Source: Neodiprion pinetum
Taxonomy: Eukaryota > Arthropoda > Insecta > Hymenoptera > Diprionidae
NCBI RefSeq assembly: GCF_021155775.2
Contig: NC_060238.1
Location: 9,534,001 to 9,598,000, forward strand
Direction of reading: 5' to 3'
DNA: 64,000 nt
The position numbers and the translations under genes are program-made. Shown here one piece after another: positions 30,941 to 43,453 of this stretch. Numbering within the stretch: the stretch's first letter is position 1; every line of letters begins with the position of its first letter. The notes beneath the pieces were generated by a model that saw only the letters and a program-made list of their open reading frames with translations, had not been told where the DNA came from and searched no databases.

Positions 30941-32660
30941 TGGAGTTTACTCCTTAAGAAACGATTTGAGTTATAGAGCCCGGTACGGAAATTATATGAA
31001 GAGTAAAATAAAGCTTAACACGAAAACTTGAGGCGTTATAGAAAGAGACAAACATATATATTGAACGTGCAAAAGAATGAGATGCAATACATTACACAGC
31101 GTATCCTATACTCGGGGTCTCTTCTTTGTGCGGTGCTTCGTAGTCTCACTGTATAGTTCACTACCTCTGGTCTGAGAGTTGAATGTGTGCGTATGTTTGT
31201 ACGTGTGTATTGTGTGCCTACGTATTACGAAGTTCTGCCGCAACTTGTATACTGCTGCCGAGTACAGGGTATGCATGCTGTATAATAAATACATATATTA
31301 GCATTTATTGTATCGATACAACGTACACAAATAGCAACCTAACCATCAACTTTTAATGTTTTGATTTTGAAGTTTTCTTGTACTTCTATGCATTGATACG
31401 TGTATTTTTATGTACAGCGCTTTTATTGAAGTAATATAAATAATCCGAATAATTACAGATATATGTTTGTTTCTCTTATCATTTTGGAAGATGCATTCAT
31501 TTGCCCTCTTTTTCTATTCGATATATCATAATTATCGTTCGTAAGGAGTAAACTCCGGTTGTGCGTCGGAGCTGACACACACACTTTTTTGTTTTTTCAA
31601 GACCTCCAGTAATCAAGTACTCTTGACTTGTATTCGTATGACAAGTTCTCGTCATTGCTAGTGCATGCGTCTGGAGGCGACTTTGGTTCGTGAATGGCAG
31701 ATGCCTATTCTTCATCCTCTACTATTTCCATTTCTAAATTTTCATACGATTGTTCAAAGTACAGGGAACTTTCTTCCTTCATCTCAACGTCAGTGTATTC
31801 TTCCATTGCATTTTTTACTTCTAATGTTTTTCGCGCCATTCAACCAGAAAAACTGATTTATTTTTATCTCATGCCTCGCATGATACGTCGCAACAGGCAA
31901 ATGAAATTAGAACTCCGCCGAAACAAAATGTAATAGTTTTGGTGCGTCTAAGTCACAAGATAACTTGAATTTCTTCAATGGTATACTAGCCATTCCATGT
32001 TAACTTTCCGATTTCTTTCAATGTTTTGGAAAAAAATAACAACCAAAGTCCTAAGTAGTTAAAGCATTAGCCACGTTGATTTCAAAATTGTAAGCTCGCA
32101 ATCGATTCCAGTAACCTCACAAACTACTTAAATACCGGGCTCCGAAAGATTTCACGATCGTAAAGGAAGCTATGCCAGAAACCGTTCGGCAATTTGTGGG
32201 AGTAGTTTTTGTTGTAAATGCAACCGAAATTTATTGAAACGCAGAAGCTGCTAAATTGTTGCTTAGAAAGAGCTTTGTAATGTTAAATAAGAGGAATTGA
32301 AGCAAAATAGTGCGATTCTAATGGGAATTCGGCTGCACGTGTATAAGGGTAGTTCACCCCCTGAGTGACGTTATTTCGAAAAACGCTAAAACACGTATCC
32401 CCTACGTTTTTCTGCTGTTTCAAATGCAATCAATTTCATTGAAATCCAAATATTAGTTTTTTAGTTATTAAATTTTTTTTACTTTCAACCCCTGTAATTT
32501 TCGACTATTCAGCCCCGTCGTAACCGACCATAATGCATTTTTTATTATTCGTCATAGGAATTATTCTTCAATTGGTTTCATTCAAATATCTCAACATATC
32601 CTCAAATGGTCGAAATCGGGGTGGGACACCTCAGGCAGTTTCCTTGTCAGAAACATTCCG
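30941..32660. other. No gene recognised
   Basis: Short chance frames only. Near-palindromic GGAGTTTACTCC at 30944 and GGAGTAAACTCC at 31546 are noted. Nothing else is supported. Confidence 0.45.
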
Positions 32661-32663
32661 TTG

Positions 32664-33550
32664 ATGGGGGGGGGGGAGGGGTAAGGTTTGCACTTTTGAA
32701 AAATCGAATTTTTTGTTTTTGTATTCCCAAGATTTTAAGTCGATCTGAGCAAAACTCTTGAAGTTACTGTCTAGTTAGTCTCCTGCCCTTTAACACTATA
32801 GCTCTGACAGCAGGTATACAGCTTATTCACTTCTATCGTTCTGGTCCATTATCCTGTTTCGAGAATATTTTATTTAGTAAAGACAGGTAAGTAAAGCCAT
32901 AAAGACATATTTTGTATTTGTATGTATACTATACACTGTACAATATTTTAAAACGAGAGACGAGCGTCAGTTTGTCGTTGTACGTTCGATCGTGCGCTTG
33001 TGATTTTTTCTCAAAACTACTTTTTCAAAGACCGTGTTCACTGCCATTTAAAAACTACTTAACCGATTTATTTCAAACTTGGTACACATTTTCTACATAT
33101 AAAGTATCTCCCCCCAACGTTTAGTTAAAATTTTTTTTTTTACATCAAGGGTGTTTCCCACCCACAAAATCGCGGAATTTTTCGTGGCAAATAGCAGTTT
33201 ACACTTTAGATGGCCACCAAAAATTTTGAAATGAAAAAAAAAATAATCAAAGAACGTTGGGGGGAGGATTTGATGATACTTTGACTAAATTTTAATGGTT
33301 TTTGATATCAGATAATTTCCGACCGAGATATAGTGAACACCGCAAATTGTTTTTTTTCTGACACGTTCTGGGGCAAGCTCTGTCACCGGCTTCTTTTCAA
33401 TATTTCCGCATGAAAAAATTACAGGATATTGTTAAAAGTATACTTAATAATGTACAAAAGGTTTGACTGAATTTGCTCAATCCACACTTTAAAAAAAATT
33501 CACAAAAGAGTGTTTTTTTTTTTTTTACGCTGAAAACCTTACCCCCCCCT
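32664..33550. repeat. Imperfect inverted repeat with nested palindrome
   Basis: A G-rich GGGGGGAGGGGTAAGGTTT at about 32668 is mirrored by AAACCTTACCCCCCCC near 33536. Inside, 33030-33180 and 33190-33345 form a second imperfect palindrome (GTGTTCACT... and AAAGTATCTCCCCCCAACGTT against AACGTTGGGGGGAGG... and AGTGAACAC). No transposase. Probably a non-autonomous foldback-type element; no target duplication is clear. Confidence 0.55.
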
Positions 33551-34063
33551 TTAATTTTATAATCGATAAATACTCATAATGACCAACTTATGCGTTCTAG
33601 ATTACAATAAAACCTGAGACTTATAATTGTACAGGTGTTTCTTGGCAAGCAAATAAAAGTTATTCTCATCTCTCCACATCTACTTGTTATCATCGAGAAC
33701 GAGTTATTCAGTATAATTGGCTAATAAAACAAGCTTATTGAAGCTAGGCGATATTCGATCGTGATTGATGTATGGAACGTCTCTATCATCAACGATTACC
33801 ATCTAGTCATGGATTAAATCAGCTAGATTTCAACCAATAATAATCAATGCAGAACTACAATAACTATATGTTTAATTTTGCGTTTACATAAAACGCATCA
33901 TGTGATTATAATCTAACATCAATTAGCACAGTTTGCTTCTTTAATCAACCAATTATGCGTAAAGTATTTTCTCTAGACCCTTGTACGTGGATTTCCTGCT
34001 GTAAGTTAAAATCATGGATAAGAGTAATTAAATAAATAAGGACAGTATGAATACACTACTGAC
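33551..34063. other. No gene recognised (probable intron/intergenic)
   Basis: AT-rich sequence downstream of the dynein exon on its strand. No further dynein exon was found here. Confidence 0.4.
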
Positions 34064-34583
34064 CTTCTATGATTTTGTTGTAGGCCAGGATAACTGATAG
34101 CACACTCTCATACACGAATTTCAGTGTAGGCCACTTGTCAAATATTATTTGTATAGATATCGGAATTTTAAACCTCCACATCATCCAGTATTTTGCTTCA
34201 TGGCAGGTATTCATAATCATTGGATCTATGTTGCACTCTAATAAACCTGTCTTGTTTCTACTTGGCCTCATTAAATATATATCTAATCGTTTGTGCACAT
34301 CTTCCCCAACATCGTCAATCCATTTGTAAAATAAATCAGTGACTGTATCTTGGATTGAATGGACTAATTTCTCATACTGCTCATTCACTTCGTTGCTCAT
34401 ACTGCAATAACTCAACCATTCGGCATCATCGAAAAATTTCTTCATATTTTCCAATCTGGCAACTCTAAGCCGCATGCTCAGTGCTCTACCAGCAAAGTAT
34501 GGTGTCAAGGAGGGATATTCTTCTTTTTCTTCAAGAATTTCTTGTTTGGTGTCCTGAATTTCGTCGGCAAACATCTTCCATAC
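34064..34583 (-). CDS. Exon of a dynein heavy chain (tail, DHC_N1 region)
   Basis: A 520 base minus-strand exon encodes about 173 residues resembling the N-terminal tail domain (DHC_N1) of dynein heavy chains: YFAGRALSMRLRVARLEN, a helix with YEKLVHSIQDTVTDLFYKW, a strand region GLLECNIDPMIMNTCHEAKY, a segment WRFKIPISIQIIFDKW and VILAYNKII. The tail binds other heavy and intermediate chains. The exon is bounded by a splice acceptor (GGGCAG before 34583, phase 0) and a donor (GAAG|GTCAGT after 34064). It is uninterrupted. No other dynein exon is recognised in the window, so either introns are very long or this is a displaced exon. Axonemal type is likely but the paralogue cannot be told. Confidence 0.6.
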
Positions 34584-36195
34584 CTGCCCACATATGAATT
34601 TAGTGACAAATAAATGTATATATTTGAGTTTGTAAGAGCTGCAAATTGATTTTTACTGTGTGAAAGGCTGGTCGATTTGAACTACGTAATCTGCGAATGT
34701 TTTAATAAGTTTCAAAGACACCAGATACCAATTTAATTCCGAAAAAATTAACATCAGTATTGGAATTTTTCGAAAATTTCTAAACTTTTGTGGCATACAT
34801 TTTATAGATATCCCGTTGCGGATACATTCAATAAGCAAACACTGACAATTAAAAAAACAGAGGTATAGCTGGGTAAGCATGTGAAAGGTACCCTTATTCA
34901 TAGCCGATTATGCAGAAGAGTAATTCATGCCACATGCCTTCGATAATCGTTTCGATTAATCGTTGTAGAATATAAATTAAAATAATTGTGTATTAATTTC
35001 ACAAGCGTTAGAAACGGGTTATATCAGCAAGAGTGTGGTCAATGGCACAAGGCATAGGGAAGAGCTGTAATCACACGAGTCATATATCGCCTATTTGCAC
35101 GTGTTGTACATAATATTTCTCATTACATTAACATTGAAAATCATCTTTCGCATACCATTTATAAATGCTGGAAGTAACCAATCTTAAAATCATGTAACAA
35201 TATTATTACCACGCTGCTAGCGATCCGAGAAGGTGGTAGGCATTCTCACCTGTTATTCTTGCTCCACGACTGATGTGAAAAAAACCTTGCAGGCGTTGGC
35301 AAAAGACCACCCAGCGCCTGCAAATGGTATGTAAAAGAGAACACTCCAATAAACAAGTATAGAAAAAAATGCAGATTGAAAATACGTATCCCTTGTGTAA
35401 CGGAGCTGCACATCTACTTCCGCTCGTGCGGCCATGGCACTTATTGTGTGCGTACTACCACTTTAAGCTCTCACATCTGAAAACACCAGGCTGCAACAAC
35501 TGTGAAAATAATTTCTATTTTCAAAGCCTGTGGAACATATGTTGAATGTCCTATTTTCGGACAGTGCAATAACATAACATTGGTGCATGCACATAATCAA
35601 AATGCTACATCTTATACACCAGAGCTTTTTCGGCGCATGGGCACGGTTAAATACCTTAATTGCACGGACTCTATTATTGAGTGTGAGTTGTCAAACTTTG
35701 AGTTCGACGTGCCGTCATTGGCACCTTGAGCGCTCCACAGAGAAAATTTTCGTTCATATATGTGACAAACTCATTAGTAGTGGTTTCAATAAAATGGTTT
35801 CAATAAAAAAATGTCGGTTTGTTCTGATTCCAAAATCGTCTGCTGATGGGGCAAGGTGCCACATAAGCAGAGTTGGTCTTTCTGCAACTTCTTTGCGCCA
35901 TCCCTTTTAAGGTTTTACTTTCGGCAATTGAGCGTTCACAGAAATGCGTTGACTGCGTGCTTCTTACGGTTAGGAAAGTTCGAGGAATATCGCAAAAATG
36001 GGCCATTCATAGCAAAGTCAACACTGACAGCACGTGGGATTAGAGTGTGATAGTTTACGCTCAATAACACAGTGCCTTTCATTGAGATATTTGAAAATGC
36101 ACTTGCACCAAAGCAAGACTGCGTCTGTAGATTCAAACATTTCACTTGTGATATGTCAGCATCAGCTTACCACACTGTTCAAATGTGGGTTACTC
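34584..36195. other. No gene firmly recognised
   Basis: Contains small minus-strand frames (34653-34901, 35253-35435) with hydrophobic stretches but no domain I know, and mixed sequence to the MITE at 36.2 kb. If the dynein exon belongs to a functional gene, this would be its upstream intron. Confidence 0.4.
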
Positions 36196-36444
36196 CAGCC
36201 CTCTGACACTTCACCCGAGCTTGGGTCTACATAATGAGCCCCGACACTACGCGGCGTTAGTTGTAGTTTAGGCCGAAGAGAACTAACCTCATGTCCCAAA
36301 CAATGAACCGCCATGAATAAAAATAATTCTTCTTCACGTCGTTGGCGCTGCACGCGGCCAAAGTTACTACTAGCGCCGCGTGTGATTAGAGTCATGATGT
36401 GGTAACAGCTAACGCAATCAAAGTACGTGAGTGTCAGAGGGCTG
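36196..36444. mobile_element. hAT-like MITE (249 bp)
   Basis: Inverted termini CAGCCCTCTGACACT match at both ends. Flanks GGTTACTC (36188-36195) and GGTTATTC (36445-36452) agree at seven of eight positions, an 8 base target duplication of the hAT type. No coding capacity. Confidence 0.75.
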
Positions 36445-36452
36445 GGTTATTC

Positions 36453-37079
36453 TATGCATGCTCCACAGATTTCGAAAATCGAATTTTCCAGGTATCTGTT
36501 GCAAGATATACCATAGTGTAACACTACGATGATTTACGCGTCTTTTTCGTCGACGTTCCGTACCTAAAGTATTTATTGTTCATGTGACCGTACAAAAAAA
36601 AAAACAAAAACTTTGCACAGTACAAAGACTTACCGACCATAGTTTTGTCACCCACGACTTATATTGCAACCTTTCCACACAACACGTGACATCGGAACAA
36701 TGTATCCGAAAAATTTTCCGAATATTCCGCTTGTGTGGCGTTACGTGAGGGTGAGTGTACTGAGCGGTGGTAGTTAATGATTGATGAATAATCAAAGATG
36801 CTCCCACGTAACGACAATGGATAAAAATTAAAACTGAGAAAGACTTACCTCTCGATAAGCCGGTAATGTGGGTACGTTGTTGCCTAGTCCTATACAGGTC
36901 TGCGAGGCTTGTTTAAATGGTTGAGGCTAATTTATAATAATGAAAATGGGAAAAGGTTGTCGTTCAAAATAAATGGTTTGAAATTATTTAACTGATAAAA
37001 GATGAAGTATATTCTGTAACAATGAATGACGGTAATCACATAGAACCCGAAGTAACAATTTATAAAGTGTTTGAGTTTA
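36453..37079. other. No gene recognised
   Basis: Mixed sequence. A 48-codon frame opens at 37022 and runs into the following repeat; it is not recognised. Confidence 0.4.
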
Positions 37080-37790
37080 TACAACAATCCACGCCGACGG
37101 ACGAGTTTATATTCAAATGCAGAGAAGCTGCAAAATCACTAAATTTGACCGTTTGCGTATTTAAGTAAATCGTGTGTTATTCTATTCTAAATGATATTAT
37201 TATTTGATGCCAAGAACATCTATCCTGAACGATACTTATAACTAGCTGGTCGTGATTATTCGATATTGTATCTCTCTTTTTAAATTATCTTGAATTAATT
37301 ATAAAGTGGGGCCGAGCTGAAGATTGGAGAATAACTCTCTGAATTCCCAAGGAAATTGTCTATAGTTGGACACCAATTCTTGTTGCTGTTATTTCGAATT
37401 GTGTTCAAATCTTGGAAAAAATACGTTCAATCTCATTGGGGGTAGTGAAGCTAGCCACCAACTCTAGTCTTATTTTTAAATGGATATTGTAATAGTAAAT
37501 TTTGATTAGAAAGGCGAAAACAAGAATTCGTTCGCTGTTGGAGATTAGCACTCGGATTGACTTATCTTCAGATGTGTTCTTGTGGTGTCGAGATCGAGAG
37601 CCGTCGGATCGTGTCGGTCTGCGTCAGTAGTATTCTGGAGCAGGGCCTCACCTCGAGTTCTTAAGGGTGGATGGATGATATTGGAAACGATGAACCCGGT
37701 CCCTCAGTTTTGATTATCAAAAGTTACTTTTCACAATAAATGTCCGAGTGTTTGACTCGCGGTTTTGATACGAAATGGTTTGTATTATTA
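37080..37790 (+). repeat. Diverged direct repeat, copy 1
   Basis: Shares ordered blocks with 39010-39900 in the same orientation: ATTCAAATGCAG, a tatctctct run after a tattat(a)at segment, TAATTAT followed by GTGGGGCC/TTGGGCCTGGAGA, TTTCGAATT, GAAGCTAGCCACCAA/GAAGCTTGCCATCAA, ATTGACTTATCT, GAGAGCC(G/A)TC, and TTCTGGAGCA(G/C)(A/G)GCCTCACCT. Divergence is large and length differs. Nature unknown; a pair of old LTRs or a local duplication are both possible. Confidence 0.6.
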
Positions 37791-39009
37791 TTATTAAAAT
37801 GATTATTTGACGGAAGTAATACAGTTCTTGATTATTAGAGTAAATGTTTAATATAACCAGATCCGGATTGAATCTGGGCTGAACTTGATTTAATTTGAGG
37901 TAAACGGAATGTCATAAAAATGTCTATTCTCGAAGACATAAGAAATAGTAAAGAACAGGAAAGAATTTGGAAGATAGGAGATAGTGAGTCTTTTCAAATC
38001 TCAAGATAATATGAATTCTCGAGTTGACGAATTAGCAAGAGATTTTAGGCCGGTCACAACTAAGATTTTCCGAACGCTACTATTACTCAAGAAGGGCTAA
38101 TACGGATTGACGTCCACGCACCTCGCGACTTGACAGACGAAAGACGTGGTTGCTTGGGCCTGAGGGTATTGATAAAGAAAACTTAAAGGCATCTGCAATT
38201 GCAATAAGTTGCAGGGGTAATTAGCCAATGAAGTGCGAGGCCGACCTCCCGATGCCCAAATCTAGGTCAGCGTTAGTTCGCGTTTTCGATGGTGTTCCGA
38301 CGATTCTCAATCTCGTCATTTACAAGTATAAGATGTTGACTAAAGGTATCTTAAGATAATTCTCACGCATTCATTCACACATCTTAACAGATAATCTATT
38401 TTAATTTGGTGTTTCCAAAGGTAGTGGTTTATCTTATTTATTGATGATAATTTTGACTTAAAAAGAGACATATTCCCGGGCTGAGCGCCGCTGTTACTAG
38501 CTCAGCAATTCTATAAGCGCAGTTCCTGGTATCAGCAAATAAGATACAATGTCAGCGGATGCCGAGGACTGTACGTGACCTTATTAGAATATGAGATTGT
38601 GATGAAATAATTGAACGAATTAAAGAAATGAAATGAAATGGAGTTTTGAAAAAGGGACGCCAAGGCGGTACGTCGGGGCGTAACAGTGGTCTTGTGATAA
38701 AATACTTGGGGTCAATATCTTTTATAAATCCAATACAGGTTTGTTATAAGCCACATATAGAGGACATAGAATAGATGTACAGTTCAGGTTGCTCGTTCCA
38801 TATTGATAACACACAAAGTACGTTGATCCTACATAGGATTGGTGATTGTTCAAAACAAATGGTTGAAAATGAATGAATCTGGGAAAAGTTGATACAAAGT
38901 CTTTAAATGATTTGGTTATGAAAAAGGAATGATAATAAATGAATTTTAATCAAATAAAAGAATTACGATGATTCTGTGTGTAAATCTAAATGAAGATAGC
39001 ATCGACAGC
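37791..39009. other. No gene recognised
   Basis: Sequence between the two diverged repeats. Nothing coding is supported. Confidence 0.4.
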
Positions 39010-39900
39010 GAAGTATTATTCAAATACAGCTAACTGTAGAAAAGCCGTAATTGCACCGTTTACGCTCTTCAGTAAGTGTTGTTTAATCTTAATGATATTT
39101 GGTACAATGTATAATCACTACTAAAAACATTTATGCTAAACGATCATTAATTCTACTGTTGATTGGTTATTATAATATTCTATCTCTCTCTTTAGATTAA
39201 CGTAGTTTCATATCAATATACAAATTGCAACTGCATTTAGTTGATCCGTGAAATTTGTATTATTTATTCCCGATTAATTATCTGTAGTTGGGCCTGGAGA
39301 ATCACTTTCTGAATGTGAAACACATTGACGTCAACTCAATTAACAAAATCCCATGTATGTACTTCCATAGATCCAAATATCTTACAGGCAATGAAACCCG
39401 TGATGAATTGAAGATGAACAAAATTATGCTATGGATTAAGCTAAAACCTGGAAAATCCCTCTCGGAATACCCAAAGGATGCAGCTAGGCACTAATTCCAC
39501 TATGTTATAACCAATTTTTGTGTTAGTTATATTTCGAATTTCTTAGAAAAGAATATGTTCTGTTGATCCATGGCTAGAGGAGCTTTCTACTACCTCTGAT
39601 ATTTGCTTGTAGCTTCAAAGTGCTTAGGAAACAATATATTTCACTTAACTGTGGGTAGAGAAGCTTGCCATCAATTCTAAATACGATATTCAAACGGTGA
39701 GTTTAACAAAATGGCAAGAATATCGGTTCACTTGGAGTTAAAAAGAACTGCTCGAATTGACTTATCTCTAAATCCGTAGATCGACGAGATGGAGAGCCAT
39801 CAAGTCGTGTCGATTAGTGTTCGATGGAATTCTGGAGCACAGCCTCACCTTGAAATCCAAAGGGATGACGAATACGCAACGTTGATATGCTCAGCCATTT
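39010..39900 (+). repeat. Diverged direct repeat, copy 2
   Basis: Second copy of the repeat described at 37080-37790, about 1.94 kb downstream and in the same orientation. It contains a 68-residue frame at 39288-39494 with no counterpart in copy 1, so the frame is probably chance. Confidence 0.6.
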
Positions 39901-39987
39901 AGTCTTTGTGAATTTAGAATTTGGATATATCTGTTGCCGAAAAGTTATTGTTCAGAAATGTCTGTAAGTTCACTCACGATTAATTAA

Positions 39988-40110
39988 GGGGCTATACCAG
40001 TGTGACATTTTCAAAAAATCGTTTTATTTTTTTTCCTTTGTCGACAGTTTGTACTTTCAAGAATATCCTATAAAAATTTCAAGGCCGTATCTCTAATACT
40101 CCCCGGATGG
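39988..40110. repeat. Single end of a TTAA-flanked element related to the 26.1 kb MITE
   Basis: After TTAA (39984-39987) the sequence GGGGCTATACCAGTGTGACA followed by TTTTCAAAAAATCG resembles the reverse complement of the right end of the 26.1 kb MITE (GGGATCGTCTCAGTGTGAAA, then TTTTCAAAAAATTG). The matching inverted end was not found downstream, so the element is truncated or its far end has decayed. Confidence 0.5.
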
Positions 40111-41589
40111 CAACCTTCTAAAGAGTAACCGCACGTAGGTATAAAATGGCCCCATCTACCCTGACGTGTTGTTACCTGAATCTTTTGGCATCATGAACGG
40201 TACGTAATGAAGAGGAAGAGGAGGGTCCATAGTATGGGCCAGGTATAGCTGATTAGCAGTTTTTATGGTAAATATCATTTTACCTTGCAAAAATCGATAG
40301 TTAAATGTTTAAACACGTTTTTCTCGAAATGAGATTTTTCAAATTTGCTGACATTGTAACTCAAAGACCAATTATCCGGTTGATTTAAAATTCGAACTAA
40401 GTACTCTTGAATATATTTACTCTATAATGACCTAATATATTTTTTATTGGATGTAAATTGATGATTTGGTATTGAAAATAACGACCATTTTATAGGCAAG
40501 AAAACAGACTTTTTTTCACAACTACGCCATTTTGTTAGATTTCGATATTTTTCGAAAATCTTAACTCATTTCACAGGAAATGCCTTCAAGTTTAACGACA
40601 TTTTTTTCTTTTTCGGTTTCAGCTACTCAATCGGCCGGAATCATGTTAGTAGTGGAGGAACGTTTTTTTGGTGCCTCCGAAGGTAGTGCATAAGTCTCGT
40701 GGATCTGAATATTTTTCGATGAAAAACTTATGTAATATAGGTGCAATTCCCTTGGGTTCAGTCTTACAATCTCGTTGCCTGGACCACCAAATTCTACTAG
40801 CAGCAAGTTTGATACGTTGATAACATTAATAGATGCCATTGGTCAACCTAACAATGAACTAAAGAAAGACAATGATACCTATTTCCAATGTTCGGGTCAT
40901 TTAATCCAGTATGAGCAAGTTATCGCCTACATACCGACATGCAAAATATATGTAAGGAAGTTTACCTCCTTAAGAATGGGTTGAGTAAGGTAGTGGACCA
41001 TCGAGACGAGTGAGGAAAAGAGAGAGAAGATAGAGGTTGCGAAATATATGAGGTGAAAATAATAAATAAATAGAATATTAAAAGAGCGAATGAAAGTGGT
41101 GCAGAATAAACATTAAATGTAGTTTCTTTGTTTATTTCAGGTTAGTAGATGGTTGTATATAGAAACTATGTAAGTTTGAATAAGTAAATAAAATATAAAA
41201 CTTTGTTTATTTCAGAGAAACGGTTCATAGTTATGTTACACCCACCCATTGGACTACTTAATAAAGTAACCAAATATTACATATATAACACGTACATATT
41301 ATCGCAAGATATGTGCATGTAGAAAGGATGTCCTCAATCTCGCATGCCACGTATGCAATCAATAAATTACAGTTTTGATCAAATGCTTATACAAAGAGTT
41401 TAAAGCCAGAGGAGCCTATCATTCATTGTTCATAAGGTTAATTTTCAAGATCTCACGATATTGAAGAATGAGCCTCATCGGCCTGGTGAGTTAGTCTACG
41501 CTAGTTCCGAACCCTTCACGTGCATTTTTGATTAATTACTGGGAAATATTTTACCATTGCGATATTAATTTACAACGTGTGATTAAGAC
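40111..41589. other. No gene recognised
   Basis: Two short overlapping antisense frames near 40.6-40.98 kb are not recognised. Otherwise AT-rich sequence without visible features. Confidence 0.4.
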
Positions 41590-42560
41590 ATCTGTGCTTA
41601 TTTTTTTTTCTTTTTTTGTAATTTTGGATTTGTAAAATTCAAAGTTGCGGATCCAATATGGTAGATGCAAATTCGAAAAATAGTTTGATTCTAACGAAAG
41701 TAAGTGCCTAGAAGTTTTTGAGGTCGCTGAATCTGAATCTGCAATCGGATTTGTAAAATTCGAAATGGCGTACCCAATGTGGTGATTGAAAAGTTTGAAT
41801 TTGATCAAATCTGTACACAAAATTCTACCCAGGGTTTTATGGGGTCGCTGATTACGAATCTGGAATCAGATTTCGAAAATTCAAGATGGCGTACCCAATA
41901 TGGCGGAACAAAACTTTTTTAACTGGATTCGATCAGATTTGAGCTTTTGTCCACCAAATGGATTCGCCATCTTGAATTTCAAAATCCTATTTCAGATTCG
42001 TAATCAGCGACCCTGAAAACCCGTGGGTAAAATTATTTGACCGGATGCGATCAAATTCGAACTTTTCGTCCGCCATATTGCATTCGCTATTCTGAATTTC
42101 CAATTTCTGATTTCAGATTCGTAATCAGCAGCCCCGAAAACCCCTCGGTAGCGTTTTTTGACTGGATTCGATCAAATTTGAACTTTTGGTCCGCCATATT
42201 GGATCTGCCTTCTTGAATTGTGAATATCTGATTTCAGATTCCTAATCAGCGACCCCAAAATTCCCTGGATAGAATTTTGTATACAGACTTGATAAAATTT
42301 TAACTTTTCATTTACCATATTGGATATGCCATTTCGAATTGTAAAAATCTGAGTTCGGGTTCGTAATCAGCGTCCAAAAATATCCCTTAAGTGTAATTTT
42401 AAGCAAATATCAACAATTCTCTAAATTGTTCGCCACCATCGTGAATCCGGCATTTTGAATTTTAAAAATCTGAGTTCGGATTCGAAGCGATCTAAAAAAC
42501 CCCTGCATACCAATTTTCATCGAAAACCGTTTATCTCAAAAGTGTATGCCGCAAAGGGTT
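41590..42560. repeat. Inverted array of about 130 base units
   Basis: Units containing the phrases GATTCGTAATCAGCGACC, (C)CCAATATGGCGG and TTCAAGATGGCG recur about every 130 bases. Left of about 41940 they run in one orientation (CGCTGATTACGAATC first), right of it in the other (GATTCGTAATCAGCG), so the whole is a foldback array with about two to three units on the left and five on the right. Units diverge progressively towards 42.5 kb. No frame is conserved between units. Confidence 0.8.
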
Positions 42561-43453
42561 AAGCACGTAAAGTTGACTCAGTGAGAAATTCAAATCGCGA
42601 CACCACCAGGACGGCAGGAGTCACACGAGGCAGTGACTGTACCGGCGCGAAGGATGGGAGGCCTGAGCTGATGCTGCGACGCAACAATTTTTGCCCGCAG
42701 GAGGTTAGACGTTAATACAGGATCGAACATAAAGCGAATGAAAGGATGACATGGGTCATAGAAATAAAATACCGAAGTCACACAGTAAAAGCTGTACAAG
42801 AGGTGACAATTGGAAAATGCGGGGTAGAGCGTTGTCGTTTTCGTCTTGCCGACGCGACAAAAAGAGAGAGTTAGAACAGAGATTAGGTGAGACTAACAAT
42901 GAGGAACTTTTGAAAAAAAATTCAAGAATGAAAATTACGAAAGGCTCATCAATATGATCGTCAAGATCAAAGTAAATCAGCCACACGAAAACCCGAGGTA
43001 TGATGAAATGTGAGACAAGCAGTCGTCAAAGAATAAGTAGGACAAAAGGACTCGGGTGTTCGAGTGGTCACAGGAAACTCAGTTATATTAAGGCTTTGCC
43101 TTACATCGACGTGTGAGACTCGTGCTACGTCGATCGGGCCAGGCGTGAGAATCACAAGTAAGAGCCGTGGTATTCATACGGGCGACCGATTTTGTTGTTG
43201 ATCGTGAGCCCGTGCAATCGAAACTTAAATCATGGGCTAAAGGGTTGAACAGGAGGAAGAAAACTGTAAGCGGAATGACTAAGGATAGCAAAGAGACCAC
43301 AAAAGAAAGGTACGGAAAAAAAATACTAAGGATTGAACGCGAAGGTTCAAGCAAACTAGAAAATATAATTGCCAGCGGTTGAAAAGTCGTCCTTTCTGTT
43401 GGTCGTCAAGACCAGGAGTGACGGAGTGCGGTCCAACGATGTAGATAGACGGA
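42561..43453. other. No gene recognised
   Basis: Mixed composition DNA with small overlapping frames on both strands, none recognised. It is the left flank of the 5.4 kb transposon. Confidence 0.45.

Noticed and set aside
34653..34901. 82-codon minus-strand frame, Leu/Phe/Cys-rich
   Set aside because: Looked briefly like a chemoreceptor fragment; no diagnostic motif, AT-rich chance frame is as likely.
35253..35435. 60-codon minus-strand frame with a hydrophobic segment, upstream of the dynein exon
   Set aside because: Could be a small membrane protein or first exon, but there is no domain, splice context or second line of evidence.
40627..40984. Two overlapping antisense frames of about 70 codons
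   Set aside because: They are complementary to each other and neither has recognisable features.
42590..43382. Cluster of short frames on both strands left of the 5.4 kb transposon
   Set aside because: Mutually overlapping, no domain, no codon pattern that favours one.
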